A stretch of DNA of 64,000 bases from Beta vulgaris subsp. vulgaris (GCF_026745355.1 NC_079208.1:24794805-24858804); one strand, 5' to 3'; counted from the first letter of the stretch, positions 47,930 through 60,921 are shown. The notes: generated by a model not told the origin, from the sequence alone. A program made the numbers and translations.

Positions 47930-48145
47930 CCTTATCGGGAATCCAATAACGAGATACGATTCCTTATCGGGAATCCAACATCAATATAACTTACCATGAT
48001 ATGTTTCCTTATCAGTAAACCAATATCAATATTCATATTGAAATACTGAATAAATAATTCATAACTTACCTGATATGATTCCTTATCGGGAATCCAATAC
48101 CGAAATAACTTACCATGATACAATTCCGTATCGGGAATCCAATAT
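47930..48145. repeat. Minisatellite with palindromic GATTCCTTATCGGGAATCC core
   Basis: Five copies of the core at irregular 30-65 base spacing, separated by AATATCAATATAACTTACCATGATA-like spacers. The core is nearly self-complementary (GATTCC...GGAATC). Confidence 0.8.
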
Positions 48146-50170
48146 CAGAATAACCTTCATACTTTGAGATAACATTCTTTTTAACTAGGGGGAAAGAGAA
48201 CGCCGCGAAGGAGACAAAGCTTACACTCCGACAGTGGGGGTCGTCGCCAAACCATTCGCTTTACTTTTGGCCAATAACCGCGACTAGTCCGGAGTACATT
48301 TTTCCGCTGATTTCATAAGCCGTCCACAAGTTTCACATTACCTGATGATAAAGCCCGATTTCACCCCCACAGAGCAATGGGCAGGTTTCCCTGTGGGGTC
48401 CCCCAAGGTTCACATTCCATGGGGCATTGTTCGTGTCACCTCTTCCGTCAACTCAGACGAGGCTACTTTCCCCTTTTACATTCTTTCCATGTTCGGTCAT
48501 AACTCAATCATATCATTCTTGGAACTCATTCGATAGCTTTAGTAATTACAGACAATTGTTGCATAACCAATCGTACTAGAAGACTTCACTCTAGAATACT
48601 ATAATCACATGCCATCGTGCTTTGTTACGAATTTCAGGTTCAACGTAGTTATGCAACTAGTTTCAAATCAATTTCAATCATAGAACTTATAAACCACAAT
48701 AATTTATGCAGGAGAGTTACTAATTCACAATTGCATAGCTCATATTCTCATTTATAATTAGTTTATACTCTTTTATACTTCATGGTTATCAATCGACATT
48801 TATCTCAATAGTGATAACAATTGTCATCAAGCACCATCAACAATTACAATAAGTCTCTCTCTTAGAATTAACTAAGGATGGTAACTTACACTTCACAACT
48901 TGAGATTCTTAAAACAATATTGATATGAAGTAGTTATTGTTAGCTAAACACTAATTACAAAATCAACGATGAACCCATCATAGTCTACTCATAATCACAT
49001 ATGTCAAGTCCAATTCATGTCCTTAGAGTACTACCCAAACATATATTCGATGCCTCTTTAAGGTATTTCAAACTTATATTAACCACGTAGCTACACTAAA
49101 GCACTAGTATAAATCAGTAGATACTAATTTGATAATCCGACTTTATTGCTTTACTTCATCTATAGTCATTAAACGAAAATTCTTTATAAAACGCATCCTT
49201 GATACATTACTAGGTAAGCTTACTTCAATACTCTCCATTTCATTAACATTGGTCAATTATTTTAGAACTATTCTCAGCTCCAACCAACTCACATCCTTTA
49301 TTTAAATGTAATCAAATTGAATATCTTATAAGTTAACTTTGATTAACTCAACTCTTAATCATTTAACGAAGAAGTGAGTAATCTCTTACTTTGTACCCAA
49401 CATATGAGTAGTTTACCTTTATTGAACTACTTGCTTTATTGAGTAACTATTATTAAAAGAAATAAACGTCTCAACCCCTTTTTAGTAACTCTAAATAGGT
49501 GTTCTGACTTTCCTATATTAAACCATTTAATTTATAGGGTATTTCCTCATCACATTAACTCAGTTATATTAGCAGATGGACCTCGCAAACGAGTTTACTT
49601 CTAACAATCTTGATATTAGCAAGACTTAATGAATCCTTTTTCTTTCTTTAGTTAATTAAACTGACATAACCAATTCATTCTTAAAAGTTATAAAAATAGT
49701 CATTGGCTAACTAATTTATATATTTAGAACTTCTTAATTGTGATACTTTTAGCTTAGCAAGAATAGTATACTAAAATTACTACTATTGTTGGCAATACAA
49801 ATACCGTAGAAAGATTAACAACATTCTACTATCATTAGGACCAAAGAATTTACATTACCCTTACTAGCTCATAGCTTTTTAATCCTATTAACTTTACTGA
49901 CACAAAACTCAACTTATTCAATCACCTTCGTTAACAATCATCAACACCTCAACAATAATGATACTCGGGAACTATTCCCACTGATTTCCGAAAAATAAAC
50001 TAATTCGACTATCTTAGTTAATATAAACCATGCCATAAATCTAAATGACAATTTCTAATTAAGAATATTAATCTAATTTTATAACTTACTATTCAATGTA
50101 ACTAGAATAAGGCTTCCCATTAATCAAATGAAACTAGTAAGTTTTATTGAACTAACTTAGGAATTTCTTA

Positions 50171-51657
50171 CACTAGTAAAATAATTGCTTATTGTTGCGG
50201 TGGTATTGTTGCGGTTTTACCCATACGCAACAATATATCACATAAAAAGAAAAATAAAATATAAAATAAAGATATTATTGCGGTTTTGGCCCTAAAACCG
50301 CAGCAATATTGAATCAACAGGAAATTTTTTGAAAAAAAGTTGAGTTTTTGACCAGATATATTGTTGCGGTTTTTATCAAAAACCGCAGCAATATATTAAA
50401 AATAATAGTAAAAAATAATATTTTAATATATTGTTGCGGTTCTTACTAGATACCGCAGCAATATCATTAAAAAAAAGTATAAAACACATTCGTTAGGGTT
50501 TTTCCTCATTTTTCCCTCTCTCAACCTCACACATCGTCTCTATTATCTCTTCCTCTCAACCGGTTCCTCTCAACCTCTCATCTCCTATCTCTCTTTTACT
50601 CTCTCTTCACTTTCTCCTTCCTCTCGCACCTAATACCAACAACGACACCGACACCATACCCACCGGCGCTTCCTTCTCTAACTCCCTCACTCAATTCCTC
50701 CTCACCGACACCGTACTCTCTCGTCATCGGTGACCAACTGAAGAGATGCTAAGAAACGAATAGAAGAGATGAAGACTTCGTCGTAACAAAATGAAGAGAC
50801 TCTGTCACAACCATCTCTCCTCTCGTCGAAGACTCCGTCGCAACCATCACTCCTCTCGTCGAAGACTTCGTCGCAACCAATTTCGTCGCTCGTCGCGACC
50901 AACCTCTCGCGTCTCGTCGAATCTCTTCGTCATCGACATTGTTCAAGATTCTAGGGTTCCATTATTTTTTTTCAGTTCACTTTTTTTTGTAATTTCATTA
51001 ATCTTCGTCATCAGGGTGAATTTCTGGTTTTCGAATTTCTGGTATATTAGATTTTGTGTAATTTTCGTCATGGCTTTCGAATCTTGGAGTAATGTTACTC
51101 GAATGTTGGTTTGGTTTGGTAATTTTCGTCACTTTTGAATTTTGGTCTGGTTTGGTAATTTTCGTCGTGGCTTTAGAATTTTGGATTAATGTTACTCGAA
51201 TTTTGGAGTAATTGTTAGCTACTTTTAGCTATTTTTTTGTATTATTTATGTAATTTTTCTTTCATAAGATTCATGTCATTTCCTCTTTCATTTCGTTTGG
51301 TGGATAATGAATGGGAGAGTGGTGTGGTTTAAATTTTTCAAATTCGATTGCAAAATGCAAAAAAAAAACAAAACAAAATTTTGACCTATACTTCTACCTA
51401 TTGCTGCGGTTTTGGCTAGAAACCGCTGTAATATGCTTATTATTTATTATAAAATAAAGTATATTGTTGCGGTTTTCTAGGGTAAACCGCAACAATATAC
51501 TGAATTTTGCTAATATAATATGAATATATCGTTGTGGTTTTCGCTAGAAATCGCAGCAATATGTTACAATATTGTTGCCCCCTTAATTGCTGCGCGGCCA
51601 AAACCGCCGCAATAGGCCACTTAATGACCACGGCAATAAGCATTTATTCTAGTAGTG
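50171..51657. mobile_element. Non-autonomous CACTA-type element with GCGGTTTT repeats
   Basis: Ends CACTAGTAAAATAATTGCTT and, inverted, CACTACTAGAATAAATGCTT. The inverted match extends to TTA outside on each side, so the duplication cannot be read simply. Subterminal zones (50180-50465 and 51400-51620) hold about ten TTGCTGCGGTTTT/AAACCGCAGCAA motifs in both orientations. The interior (50490-51350) is CT-rich and then TTTTCGTC-rich, resembling a captured gene leader (TTAGGGTTTTT). A plus frame at 50791-51138 (RRLRRNHHSSRRRLRRNQF) comes from a GTCGAAGACT(C/T)CGTCGCAACCA tandem repeat and is not a credible gene. Confidence 0.7.
50795..50915. repeat. Short tandem repeat CTCCTCTCGTCGAAGACTCCGTCGCAACCAT
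   Basis: Two close copies of an approximately 36-bp unit followed by degenerate TCGTCGC steps, inside the CACTA-type element. Confidence 0.75.
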
Positions 51658-52572
51658 TAATCATACTTCTTTACCACAACCAACAACACATCAAGTATGT
51701 TTATTAGTAAAGTGAAGGAGGTAATCCAATTTGAGTTCGTCACAACCAAAGTGTCATATGTATTCAATCAACCAACACCAATAGAAATCAAGTTGATATA
51801 TCAATTCACAAACAACACTAATCCAGCATCGTCAACTATAACCATAGCAACACTAACCACCACAATAACAACAACAACTACCCCAACAACATAACAACAG
51901 CACCAACAATTCAATAACAAAAACAGAACAAAACTACCAACAACAACTCGTAACTATGATTCCATAACAGCAGTAATAACACACCACAACAACAATCCAC
52001 AATCAAATTGATAATTTGATTCCAAAACTAGAAATCAAATTGATAATTGATAACAGTAGTAACAACTCATAACTAAGGTTAGTACCTTTGGTACTCGGTG
52101 TACCACCAACACCGATGACAGCAGCGTAAGACGACCGCGGCAGTAGAACAATAACAACAGCACACGCAGGGGAGAGATATGGGTTTGGCTTTGCCTCTTC
52201 AATTGATTGAAGAATCAGAAACCCAATTTGAATGATTTGTGATGATTTTGTGAGGTAGCTCTCTGGCACTTTAAGACACGAAGCAAGAGGAAGAAGTCCT
52301 TTGGTTGTCTCACAATGAGACACGAAATGAGGAAGGAGAAAATAGTAAATGAGGTTGGGTTTCTTTTCTCTTTTTGTTTTTTTAAACTACAATACTTAAT
52401 CCCATTAAACCTATTTTATGAAAACATGAAATAAAAGCACACCTTAACTTAAGAAATTTAATTTCGTAAATAACTTTAATATATCATAGTAAATAAAATA
52501 TTCATATTTCAATTCAAATAAAATAAAAGTATATAATAAATAATTAAAGTTAATGTTAATGTGATTATAACA

Positions 52573-52790
52573 TTTTATAATAGGTCCAATTTACAGAATT
52601 AGACATATTATCTTTCAAAACCTCAGCCTTAATTGCTCCACTGAACCAAAATAATTTAGTATTGCAACAAAATTTATCAAGTTAAATTATTGTTACAATA
52701 AAAGTTGAAATCTATAGCGATAAAGTTACATATATATTAGAATTTTGGATGATGAAAATATTAGAGATAGATTTTCAAGAACAACCTTAG
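52573..52790. other. Sequence right of the LARD, nothing recognised
   Basis: AT-rich, no coding potential. Confidence 0.4.
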
Positions 52791-53090
52791 AATATTATAG
52801 AGAGCTCCATCTAAGCCTGTCATGTACTGTTTTTTAAATTATTAACTTTTTTAAAAAAAAAATAGTGTTTACTATAGATATAAATACATATAAGGTTTTT
52901 TGGATAGGTGAACATTACATTCTGATTTTAGATAAACAACCTAAATTATTATACTATGTAAATTGAATATAACTTTTGTTACAAATTCGTAATATTATAA
53001 TTCTTTTTTACCATTCAAGATTGCTCGAAATATTTTTGAAATAAGTTTCATATACAATATAGTTTACAAATTATGAAAATTTATTTATTT
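52791..53090. repeat. Single diverged copy of the 272-bp satellite-like unit
   Basis: Shares TTTTTTGGATAGGTGAA, AACAACCTAAATTATTATA and TATGTAAATTGAATATAACTT with the 36850-37690 array (for example 37497-37570), in the same orientation. Confidence 0.7.
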
Positions 53091-53769
53091 GTATGAAAAA
53101 TAACGTATTATTTATTCTTTATTTTAATTAAATGTAAAATTAACTATAAAAAGAGTGTATTATATGTGGGACAATATCAATTACATCTTTGAAAATCATA
53201 CTTTTAAAAATTGAGTTATATAAAGATAAAAATACATATTTATAATTTTGAACCTATAGCATACCATGGTGGCATTACATGAATCAAATGAAAGTTTGTC
53301 ACGACATTGCAAAGGTATTATGCAATTCACTAACTATTTTATTCATAGAATATTTATTGTATACATAATTATTCATATTTATTTTTTCACATATATCTAA
53401 ATGTTAGATCTTATTCTTTTATCCATGAACTTGATTCTATTAAACTAATTGGAAAATCAAGGTTAGCGTTTCTAGACTATTTGAGGTCACGGATCATAAA
53501 AAAAGGAGAAAGTTTGATAAGTCTTGATATGGTCATGATGGATGAAGAGTTATATTTTTCTCTTAAACAGTATTTTCGATTATTAGTAGAGGTTAGTTTT
53601 ATATTTTATCAATTATATTTATGATACCGTCAATATGATTTTCTTTTCACTTTCCCATATTCCATTTTATATGCGCTAGTGTTGATGTGTAATTAAAAGT
53701 TAAAGTTGTGGCTGACACTCATGTTTTCTAAAATCTTTCTATCATGCATCTACTCCCTCTGTTTCAGCA
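53091..53769 (+). other. Upstream region of the FAR1-like gene, possible exon
   Basis: 53430-53590 is open (IKLIGKSRLAFLDYLRSRII, then MVMMDEELYFSLKQYFRLLVE) and ends at a GTTAGT donor-like site. I do not recognise it as a family. The rest is AT-rich. Confidence 0.35.
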
Positions 53770-55454
53770 AATCCAGTCATTCATAATCAACTACAAGTAG
53801 TTGATGCAACACATAATGAAAATGAACCATTGGACGCAATGATTCATAATCAACTACAAGCAGTTGATTCAATTGTTGAAAAATGCACTGGTAACACACT
53901 TTCTTATATTTCTGTTCATTTTCTAGTGTATTTTGTTAGATATGTGTTGATTCAATTGTTATGATAGTGACTTTATGGCATAAAGTGGTCACTAATTAAG
54001 CTTTTCTGGTGTTTTTTGTGTTTTTTGGCAGAATATGTTGTTATATTATATTTGAGTATGACATTATAATGACTTTATGGCTTAAAGTGGTTACTTATTA
54101 AGGTTTTCTAGTGTCTTTTTGTGTCTTATGGCAGAAGATGATCTTGATGTTAGTGGTATTCTTATTGGTGTGCAAAAGAAAACAATTAAGGAATTGTATA
54201 AATTGTATCGTCTGCATTTTCGAGCATTGGGTTTTAGCATTAGGAAGTATACATCTAGGATTGGTAGGGTTGAAGGAAATGTCTATTTAACGAAGAGTAT
54301 TTTGTTTGCTCGTGTCATGGAAAACCGGATGGTCGATGTGATTTTGATTCTATTCCGGATGTTATTGTTGATGAGGATGGCAATGAGAGGAAGCGAAAGC
54401 AACGGGGGGTTATTTTTACAAAGACGGGGTGTGCTACAATGATGAAGGTGAAGTTAAATGATTTTGGGATGTATGAAGTGATAAGTCATGTGCTTGTGCA
54501 TAATCATGAGCTTACCCGTACTGAGCGGCAACATTACCACCGTTCGGAGAGGGCCATTGGGGATGGCAAAGTGAAAGAAATTATTGTTATGACAGAAGCA
54601 TCAATGCATCAGGCTGTGCAATATCGATATGTCACCAATATGATGGTGCGGAGGCCCTTGGTCACACTTCTCGTGACTACTACAATTATGTGAATAGGCT
54701 AAAGATGAAGGCAATTGAAGCAGGTGATGCACAAGCTGCCATCGATAAGCTTAGCCAAAGGGCTGCTGATGAGGATGACTTTTTTATAGGTTAAATTGGA
54801 TAACATCGGTAGGTTGTGTCATCTGTTTTGGCGCAAATTTATGATGAAGGATGATTATGAATTATATGGAGATGTTACAGATTTTGATACCACTTATCGT
54901 ACAAATAGTATAATTTGATATGTGGTGCATTTGTGGGGATAAACATTGGAAGAATGTAATGTTGGGTGTTGCTTTTCGTCGGATGATGCAATTGATTCAT
55001 TTGTTTGGCTCATTGAGGTTTCCAAGAAATGTATTGGTGGAGTTTGTCTTGTGTCAATATTTACAAACCAAGATCAGGCCATGAGCAATGCTTTGTCTCA
55101 GGTATTTTTGTTCAATTTTTTGAGTCTTTTTATGTTATATGTAAAATTGGTCACATAATGAACTAAACTGGTAACATATAATGGTATACTGAGTACTTAA
55201 TAGAAAACTAACATTTATGACTTTTAATTATTATGTAATGTTTAGGGATTATGTTGGTCACTAAATGACATAAAATGGTTACTTAATGGGTTTATCTGGG
55301 TACGGAAGTCTTAAATGTGTTTATTATAGAATTGTAGTATGTAGGTGTTTCCTAACACAAGGGCGAGGCTATGCCAGTGGCATCTTTATCAGGATGTAGT
55401 CAGTAACTTTGGAACTTTGAAGAGTGATGACACATTTTCCGATCATGGAGAAGT
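53770..55454 (+). pseudogene. FAR1/FHY3-like (MULE transposase-derived) gene, broken and truncated
   Basis: A small exon at 53770-53890 is followed, after an intron ending in CAG near 54132, by a FAR1 DNA-binding domain: KELYKLYRLHFRALGFSIRK, then, after a frameshift near 54315, GVIFTKTGCATMMKVKLND and VLVHNHELTRTERQHYHR. A linker reads YYNYVNRLKMKAIEAGDAQA. The MULE-type transposase core follows: MMKDDYELYGDVTDFDTTYR, a stop near 54918, VSIFTNQDQAMSNALSQ, an intron of about 240 bases, then NTRARLCQWHLYQDVVSNFG near 55350-55410. The motif usually written FTDQD reads FTNQD here, so a conserved acidic residue is changed. The 3' part is lost where the SIRE-like LTR begins at 55460. FAR1-family proteins are transcription factors derived from MULE transposases; this one could be either a host gene or a transposon copy. 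Confidence 0.8.
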
Positions 55455-55459
55455 TTGAG
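55455..55459. other. Putative left target-site duplication of the SIRE-like element (TTGAG)
   Basis: These five bases precede the TG of the LTR. The matching right copy is outside the window. Confidence 0.5.
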
Positions 55460-57522
55460 TGTTATTTCACTAGGAACACTACAAGAGGGGGGTGAATTGT
55501 AGTGTGGAACTTATTGCCCAAATAATGCGGAATTTAAAACATAAGCAATAAGGAACTGAAAGTGCAAGAGAGATTTTTACGTGGAAACTTCTTGTCTCAA
55601 TACAAGAAGAAAAACCACGACCTACTCAGGATTTAAACTCTTCACTATAATAGGAAATCTCCTATGATTCAACCTATTACATACTCAAGTTCCACTCGGA
55701 ACTCCAACTCTCTCACAATCTCCACTCTATACTCTAGACTTAACTCGAAGTCTTTCAAGAGTTCCCACAACTCTTTACAAAAGGTTTACTCAAACCCTTA
55801 CCCCTAGATAGACTTCACCCTAAGTCTACGCATACACAACAAGAACTTACTCAAGTTCCTAACATGCACAAACTTGATACAAGAATTCACTCAAACCCTT
55901 TACCAAGTTTCCATTATAAGAGTTCACTCAAACCCTTTAACCCCAAACTCAAATACAGACGCTTGATAATTTTGTTTAACTCTAGTATATAGAAACTGAA
56001 TAACAGTAAAGGAACATGGCACTCATAAGAACTTGAAACTCAAAGGAACTGACTCAAACAAGGAATAGAAAATATAATTCTTTTGTAACGCTATTCCTTA
56101 AGCCAAACTTATGGAATGACATAAGTCTAACACTATGGAAAGACACTAGTCAGACAATTTGAAACTCAATTGAACTTGTATATTTATAGCAGTCTTTTAG
56201 AATGAACGTGGGATTAATCATGTGTTAATGGTTAACCCATTATCCCATGATGTCCCTTACATGGAGGAACACGTTCCTCAATCATCCCATGATCTCCATG
56301 ATCACTGTTAAACGTGGGAGATAATAAGTTAGTGCTCCTTAATTTTAGGAACCACTTTGAGCATTAATTTGAAAATCTGATTTAATTAAAAACATATTAA
56401 TTATTAAATCTGAAATTAAATCATTTTAATAAAAATATTATCTTTAAATTTCTTCTGTAAAAACCGAATAATATTTTTATCATCTTTTGAAAAATAAAAT
56501 CTTTTCCTTAAAAAGATTTTCCATAAAATCAGATTTTTCCTTAAATAAAACGGTTACCTATAATCTAGGCATATTTTACTCAACTGACATAACTGTACCG
56601 TTGTAATGCTCCATCCTATGTCTAGTTCCTTTTAATAGTTAGTTCCTTTAACTTAGATTAATAGACTACCACGTCTGTTCCTTTAGAGAGGAACAGACAG
56701 ACAATTTCTTTAATAATACTCATTATACGTATTATAAATCTATGCCTTTTGTATTCCAAAAACTGAAAAGATAAAATTATATTAATTAAAATCAGATTCC
56801 TAAAGAAACTGATTTTATTAAAAACTTATCTTTTATTTTAAAACTAAAACTTATCTTTTATTTTAAAACTAAAACTTATCTTAAAACAACTAATGCATAT
56901 TATTTATAAATGATTAACCACGTAGAGATTTATTAAGAAATAAACTCTAAATAAATTCTTATAGATTAAGATAATAATATGCATCAGATTTATTTGCTCT
57001 TAAATACTTTTGACTCTAAGTTCCACGAGTTCCTTTGACCTTACGAGTTCCTTTAGACCTTGTTCCATTACCTTTCATGTTTCCATATACTTACATGAAC
57101 CCTAGAAAATAAACTCATATTTTCTGCCTTCATGCTCCATGCTGCTCCAACTCAAGAACCGCATGTTGATAGCTCCACCTTTGGAACTTCAGTGTGCTAG
57201 TTCCTTTAAGAAACTTCGCACTCATAGTTCCTGCTCAGGAACTTCTTGTTTCAACTCTGAAACGTTATATTGCTGCTCCCACTCAGGTCTGATCCAGAAC
57301 TTCATATTCAATGTTCTCATAGGACATACCTAGGAACCGCTCTATTTGTGTTCCTTATAGGAACTCTTTTAGGAGCTTCACTCGTGGGAAGACTTTCATG
57401 ATGTGATATATTCGACCTTTGATGACTTGTTTCATGTTAATGTAATATGAAATCTCAAACATACATGTTAGTTAGATAATCATCATTTGTTTACAATTAA
57501 CAAAATACTATATGACTCAACA
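55460..57522 (-). repeat. SIRE-like 3' LTR
   Basis: 2,063 bp, TGTTATTTCACTAGG...GACTCAACA on plus. Its first 600 bases match 63401-64000 with only a few differences, so the insertion is recent. GTTCC/GGAAC motifs are frequent throughout. Confidence 0.85.
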
Positions 57523-57537
57523 ATTTCCCCCTTTTTG
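57523..57537 (-). other. SIRE-like polypurine tract
   Basis: Minus-strand CAAAAAGGGGGAAAT directly before the 3' LTR. Confidence 0.85.
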
Positions 57538-60500
57538 ATGATGACAAACAAATGATGCTTATCACAAATTAAGCAATAAACGATGTACTTTAATTCCCCA
57601 TAATGAACAAGTCATGCATGTATATGAAGGAAATATCAACATAAATAAACACATCATACAAAGAACATTCATCATAGAAGGATATAGACTTAACTATATT
57701 TGACCATAAGCATCATACATATTCTTCCCCTTTTGTCATTATCGAAAAGGATCATCTTAACACATTTATTTAGGTAAATCATATACACGTAATTTTATAT
57801 GCTACACTTATTACCACCATCATGGTTAAACACTTGTTAGTCCCAAAAGCCTCGAGAATCTCAGTTTTCAAACTTAGGATGCATGTGCTACACAAATTTC
57901 CAACTCACAATCCAAAGACCCAATTTCAAAAACCATTGAAGGAACTTGACAAGTAAGAAAATAAAAGTCAAGCAAAAATCAATTTTGAAGGTCAAGAATG
58001 GATTAAGAAGTAGAACATTGTAATATCCGGCTCAAAGAAATATGAAAGAAATTTGTGGAAAATTTTGAGTAGAGGAACTTGAGATATATTGTGTGCTCTA
58101 TGGTTTAGACTTATAATAAGAGGTTCTCAACAATCATTATTAGAGTTAATCACTTCACCTCACACTTTTGAAATCTTTGTCAAACCCCACACACATTCAC
58201 CTTGATATATATCTATCAAGTTCACTTTTACTCAACTAATCAACCTTGAAGAACTCATTGAGTGAAGAAACTTGAACGAATTTATCTTTATAGTCAAGTT
58301 CTTCCATTTTTCAGCTAATGTTCCTCTTCTCAACAAATTCATGAGTAAGCATTTTCACAACCATATATATGACATATCGACTTCTAGGAAATAATAAAGA
58401 TTGGATCACCCTTATGTACCTTTTTTTTAATTAATTAATTTTTTTTTAACAAGGGTGTCATTACAAGCTGTTGTACTTTTCCTAGAATGTCACATTTACC
58501 TACCACAAAGAAGTGATACATACTTGAAATCCACCACCAAGAACAGAAAATAGATATTGCTTCTTTCCTTATTCCCCCTGAGTTCCTTACCATTCCTTCA
58601 TCATTAGGAACTTATATGAGTAGTTCCATCTAATGATATATCTTTCTGAGCATCAATTGATAAAACATAAAATACTTGCTTCTCACTTCTTCCTTAACCC
58701 CTCAAAATGTATTTTTCATTTGTCACTCTTTATGTATCATTGAACCATAAAAAGTTATGAATTTTAATTTAGAGCACATGGAAATTAGGATATTTGAAGT
58801 GACAGGATATGAATAGAATGAAAAATTAATTAATCAAAGGGTATTTGAAGAAATGTGGTGTGAACTGTTGATAGTTGGCTAAGAATAAGTTTGTTCCCTC
58901 TAAAAGTCAAATGAAATGAAATTTATTAAGGGAATTTACCGTCTTGTTCCAACAAGGTTTCTTTCATTGTATCTTTGGCAACTTAGGACTTTCATGTTTG
59001 ACAACATCCATAATTCTATTATGAGACCTCTAACACTCTTAGGCAAGGGAATATGCCTTTACGACACAAAAATTAAGTGTAACATATTTACTCTAGTGTG
59101 CATATAGTCACTTCAATTTTAGTATGTGTAAGAACCCAGTTCGACAAAACTTTTGAAAAGAACATGTTTATACTCAAGTCATACTTCATTAAGTCTTGTT
59201 CCTCTAAACAGTCCATGAAAGGTGACATTATAAAGAACCTATATTCACATAATTTTAAAGCAAGACTTATAAAAATTATGCATTCAGATTAATAAATTTT
59301 AACAATGTAATATATTAAAGTGAATAGAAACATCATATCTTAAGTCATATTTCACCATGAATATTACATAAAATTACCTCAAGTATTGGACTGATTTTGA
59401 TGACTTACTTTTGAATTCCCGAACTAGCTCCATCATTTTGATGTCTTTACATCTGATAGAAACTTCCATTCCAATTTGACTCGTACTCATCATTCTTCAA
59501 AAGTTCCTTGACATGTTTTTGTCATAATATCATTATGCTCCAAGAGAGTAGTTGAATTACCTTATCATGCTCGTGTACTCATTGGCGCATAAGGTTAGCA
59601 AAAACTCTTTGTTTAGTTGTTCCTCTCAACAACTAACCTGTATAGAGTTTCTTTGCCTATGTCTCTGTGAATGAGCCATAGGTATACTTCTTATGTTCCA
59701 GTTAGAATCAAGAAACTCGATTGTTGGAATTGTTTGTTCCTACTAATTGGGCAGGAACTTTGCTTACACATATTCATTGAGTTGAACTTTTATTTGATGA
59801 ACTTGAACTTGATCTTCATTTTTAAGCTCTTCTCCATACGTTCATATAGCTGTTTTCAGTGTTTTCTCCTTTGAAGATGTTATAGGATGTCTTGTTGATC
59901 AGCTTATAATCATCCTTTGCTGATGATTTAGCAAGTGTTATCGTTTACTTTTTCTTACTTGTTCCTTGTTCCTGCACACATCATCAAACTTGTTTGGAAC
60001 TTGGTTCCATGGTTAGATCTTGAATATAATAATTTATAAACACTTATACTTTTAATCTTCTTAGCAATGATTACACATTATGTGTAATACTTATCTTTGC
60101 GATTAAAGAAAAGAATCAGGTGTTCCTTAAATAACTATAAACAAGAAAAATCTCCTTCAAAATTCTAATGTAAACACTTAAGATGTCACGCAAATTCATA
60201 TGAAAAGGTTCCAAGAATTTGTGATGCACACCAAATTTTGAAAGAAGATAAGATCACATACTATCTTCATGGACACAATATACAAACATTTACCTTTTAG
60301 GAACCAGATATAAGATATACATATAATCAAGTTCCTTGGTCTAAGTTTGTCAACCATGATGAAGTTAGAATGTTATTATTTTGATAGATATAAGTAGATC
60401 ATCCTTAATAACGACTAGTCATGTCATGTTGTTAGGAACCAAATTGAGATCCACAAAGTATGTGTTCCCTACTTGATTCCCTTCAAGTATGACATTTCTA

Positions 60501-60912
60501 GCTTTTTTTTTTTTTGATGACGTAATTTAATTTCAAAACAACCAGAGTTAGTGAGCTTTAAAAACTGTAAACATAATGTGATTCTTTAACTCGACAATAA
60601 AGATATATACAATGAAACAAGAACTTAACTTACCAACATTTGATAATTAAACAGTCTAACCATTTTCCGTTGGTTTATGAAGCTACAGCTCCTTCATCGT
60701 AAGCATATAGCGAGAGTAATGTTGATTTGTCTATCATCATATGCTTGGAACGCTCATTGTCAAGTTATAATCTTACGAGTTGTTCCCCTCACTAAATATT
60801 GTTTGTTCCTTTATTTTGGGTTGTCATAAACTAAGAAATATAATCCGTAAAGCGAACCCAAAAAGAAATACTTTGTGCATTTTAATATTAGTAGGTTAGT
60901 CAAAAGAAGTAA
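57538..60912. other. SIRE-like internal region, left part, no gene
   Basis: AT-rich with many short frames, none family-like. It contains a T/A-rich tract at 58422-58450 and numerous AGGAAC/GTTCCT hexamers. Confidence 0.6.
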
Positions 60913-60921
60913 TATAGTTAA
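60913..60921. other. Left 9-bp target duplication of MULE (TATAGTTAA)
   Basis: Matches 62086-62094 exactly. Confidence 0.9.

Larger units (their letters stand above)
37777..52572 (-). mobile_element. Long-LTR, nearly coding-free LTR retrotransposon (LARD-like, Gypsy type)
   Basis: A 3' LTR (37777-39602) and a 5' LTR (from 40173 to about 52563-52572, enlarged by nested insertions) both begin TGTAACA. They share long blocks, for example 37960-38940 with 49080-50110. The internal region is only 570 bp. Its minus strand has primer site TGGTATCAGAGCT and, before the 3' LTR, AAGTTTCGAGGACGAAACTT followed by GATAAGGGTGGTAG, the pol-end and polypurine layout common in plant chromovirus Gypsy elements. 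A target duplication ATGTG (37772-37776 and 52559-52563) is possible but would need loss of the terminal CA. No gag or pol remains. Confidence 0.7.
40173..52572 (-). repeat. LARD 5' LTR with nested Athila and CACTA insertions
   Basis: Starts TGTAACAACC (40173). It is interrupted at 40294-47025 by the Athila-type element plus its duplication and at 50171-51657 by a CACTA-type element. 47026-50170 and 51658-52572 are LTR body. The outer end is eroded. It holds a minisatellite at 47930-48145 but no gene. A short frame at 48345-48536 is not persuasive. Confidence 0.65.

Noticed and set aside
56800..56890. Regulatory repeat AAACTAAAACTTATCTTTTATTTT
   Set aside because: A simple two-to-three-fold local duplication in AT-rich LTR sequence, with nothing further to support a function.
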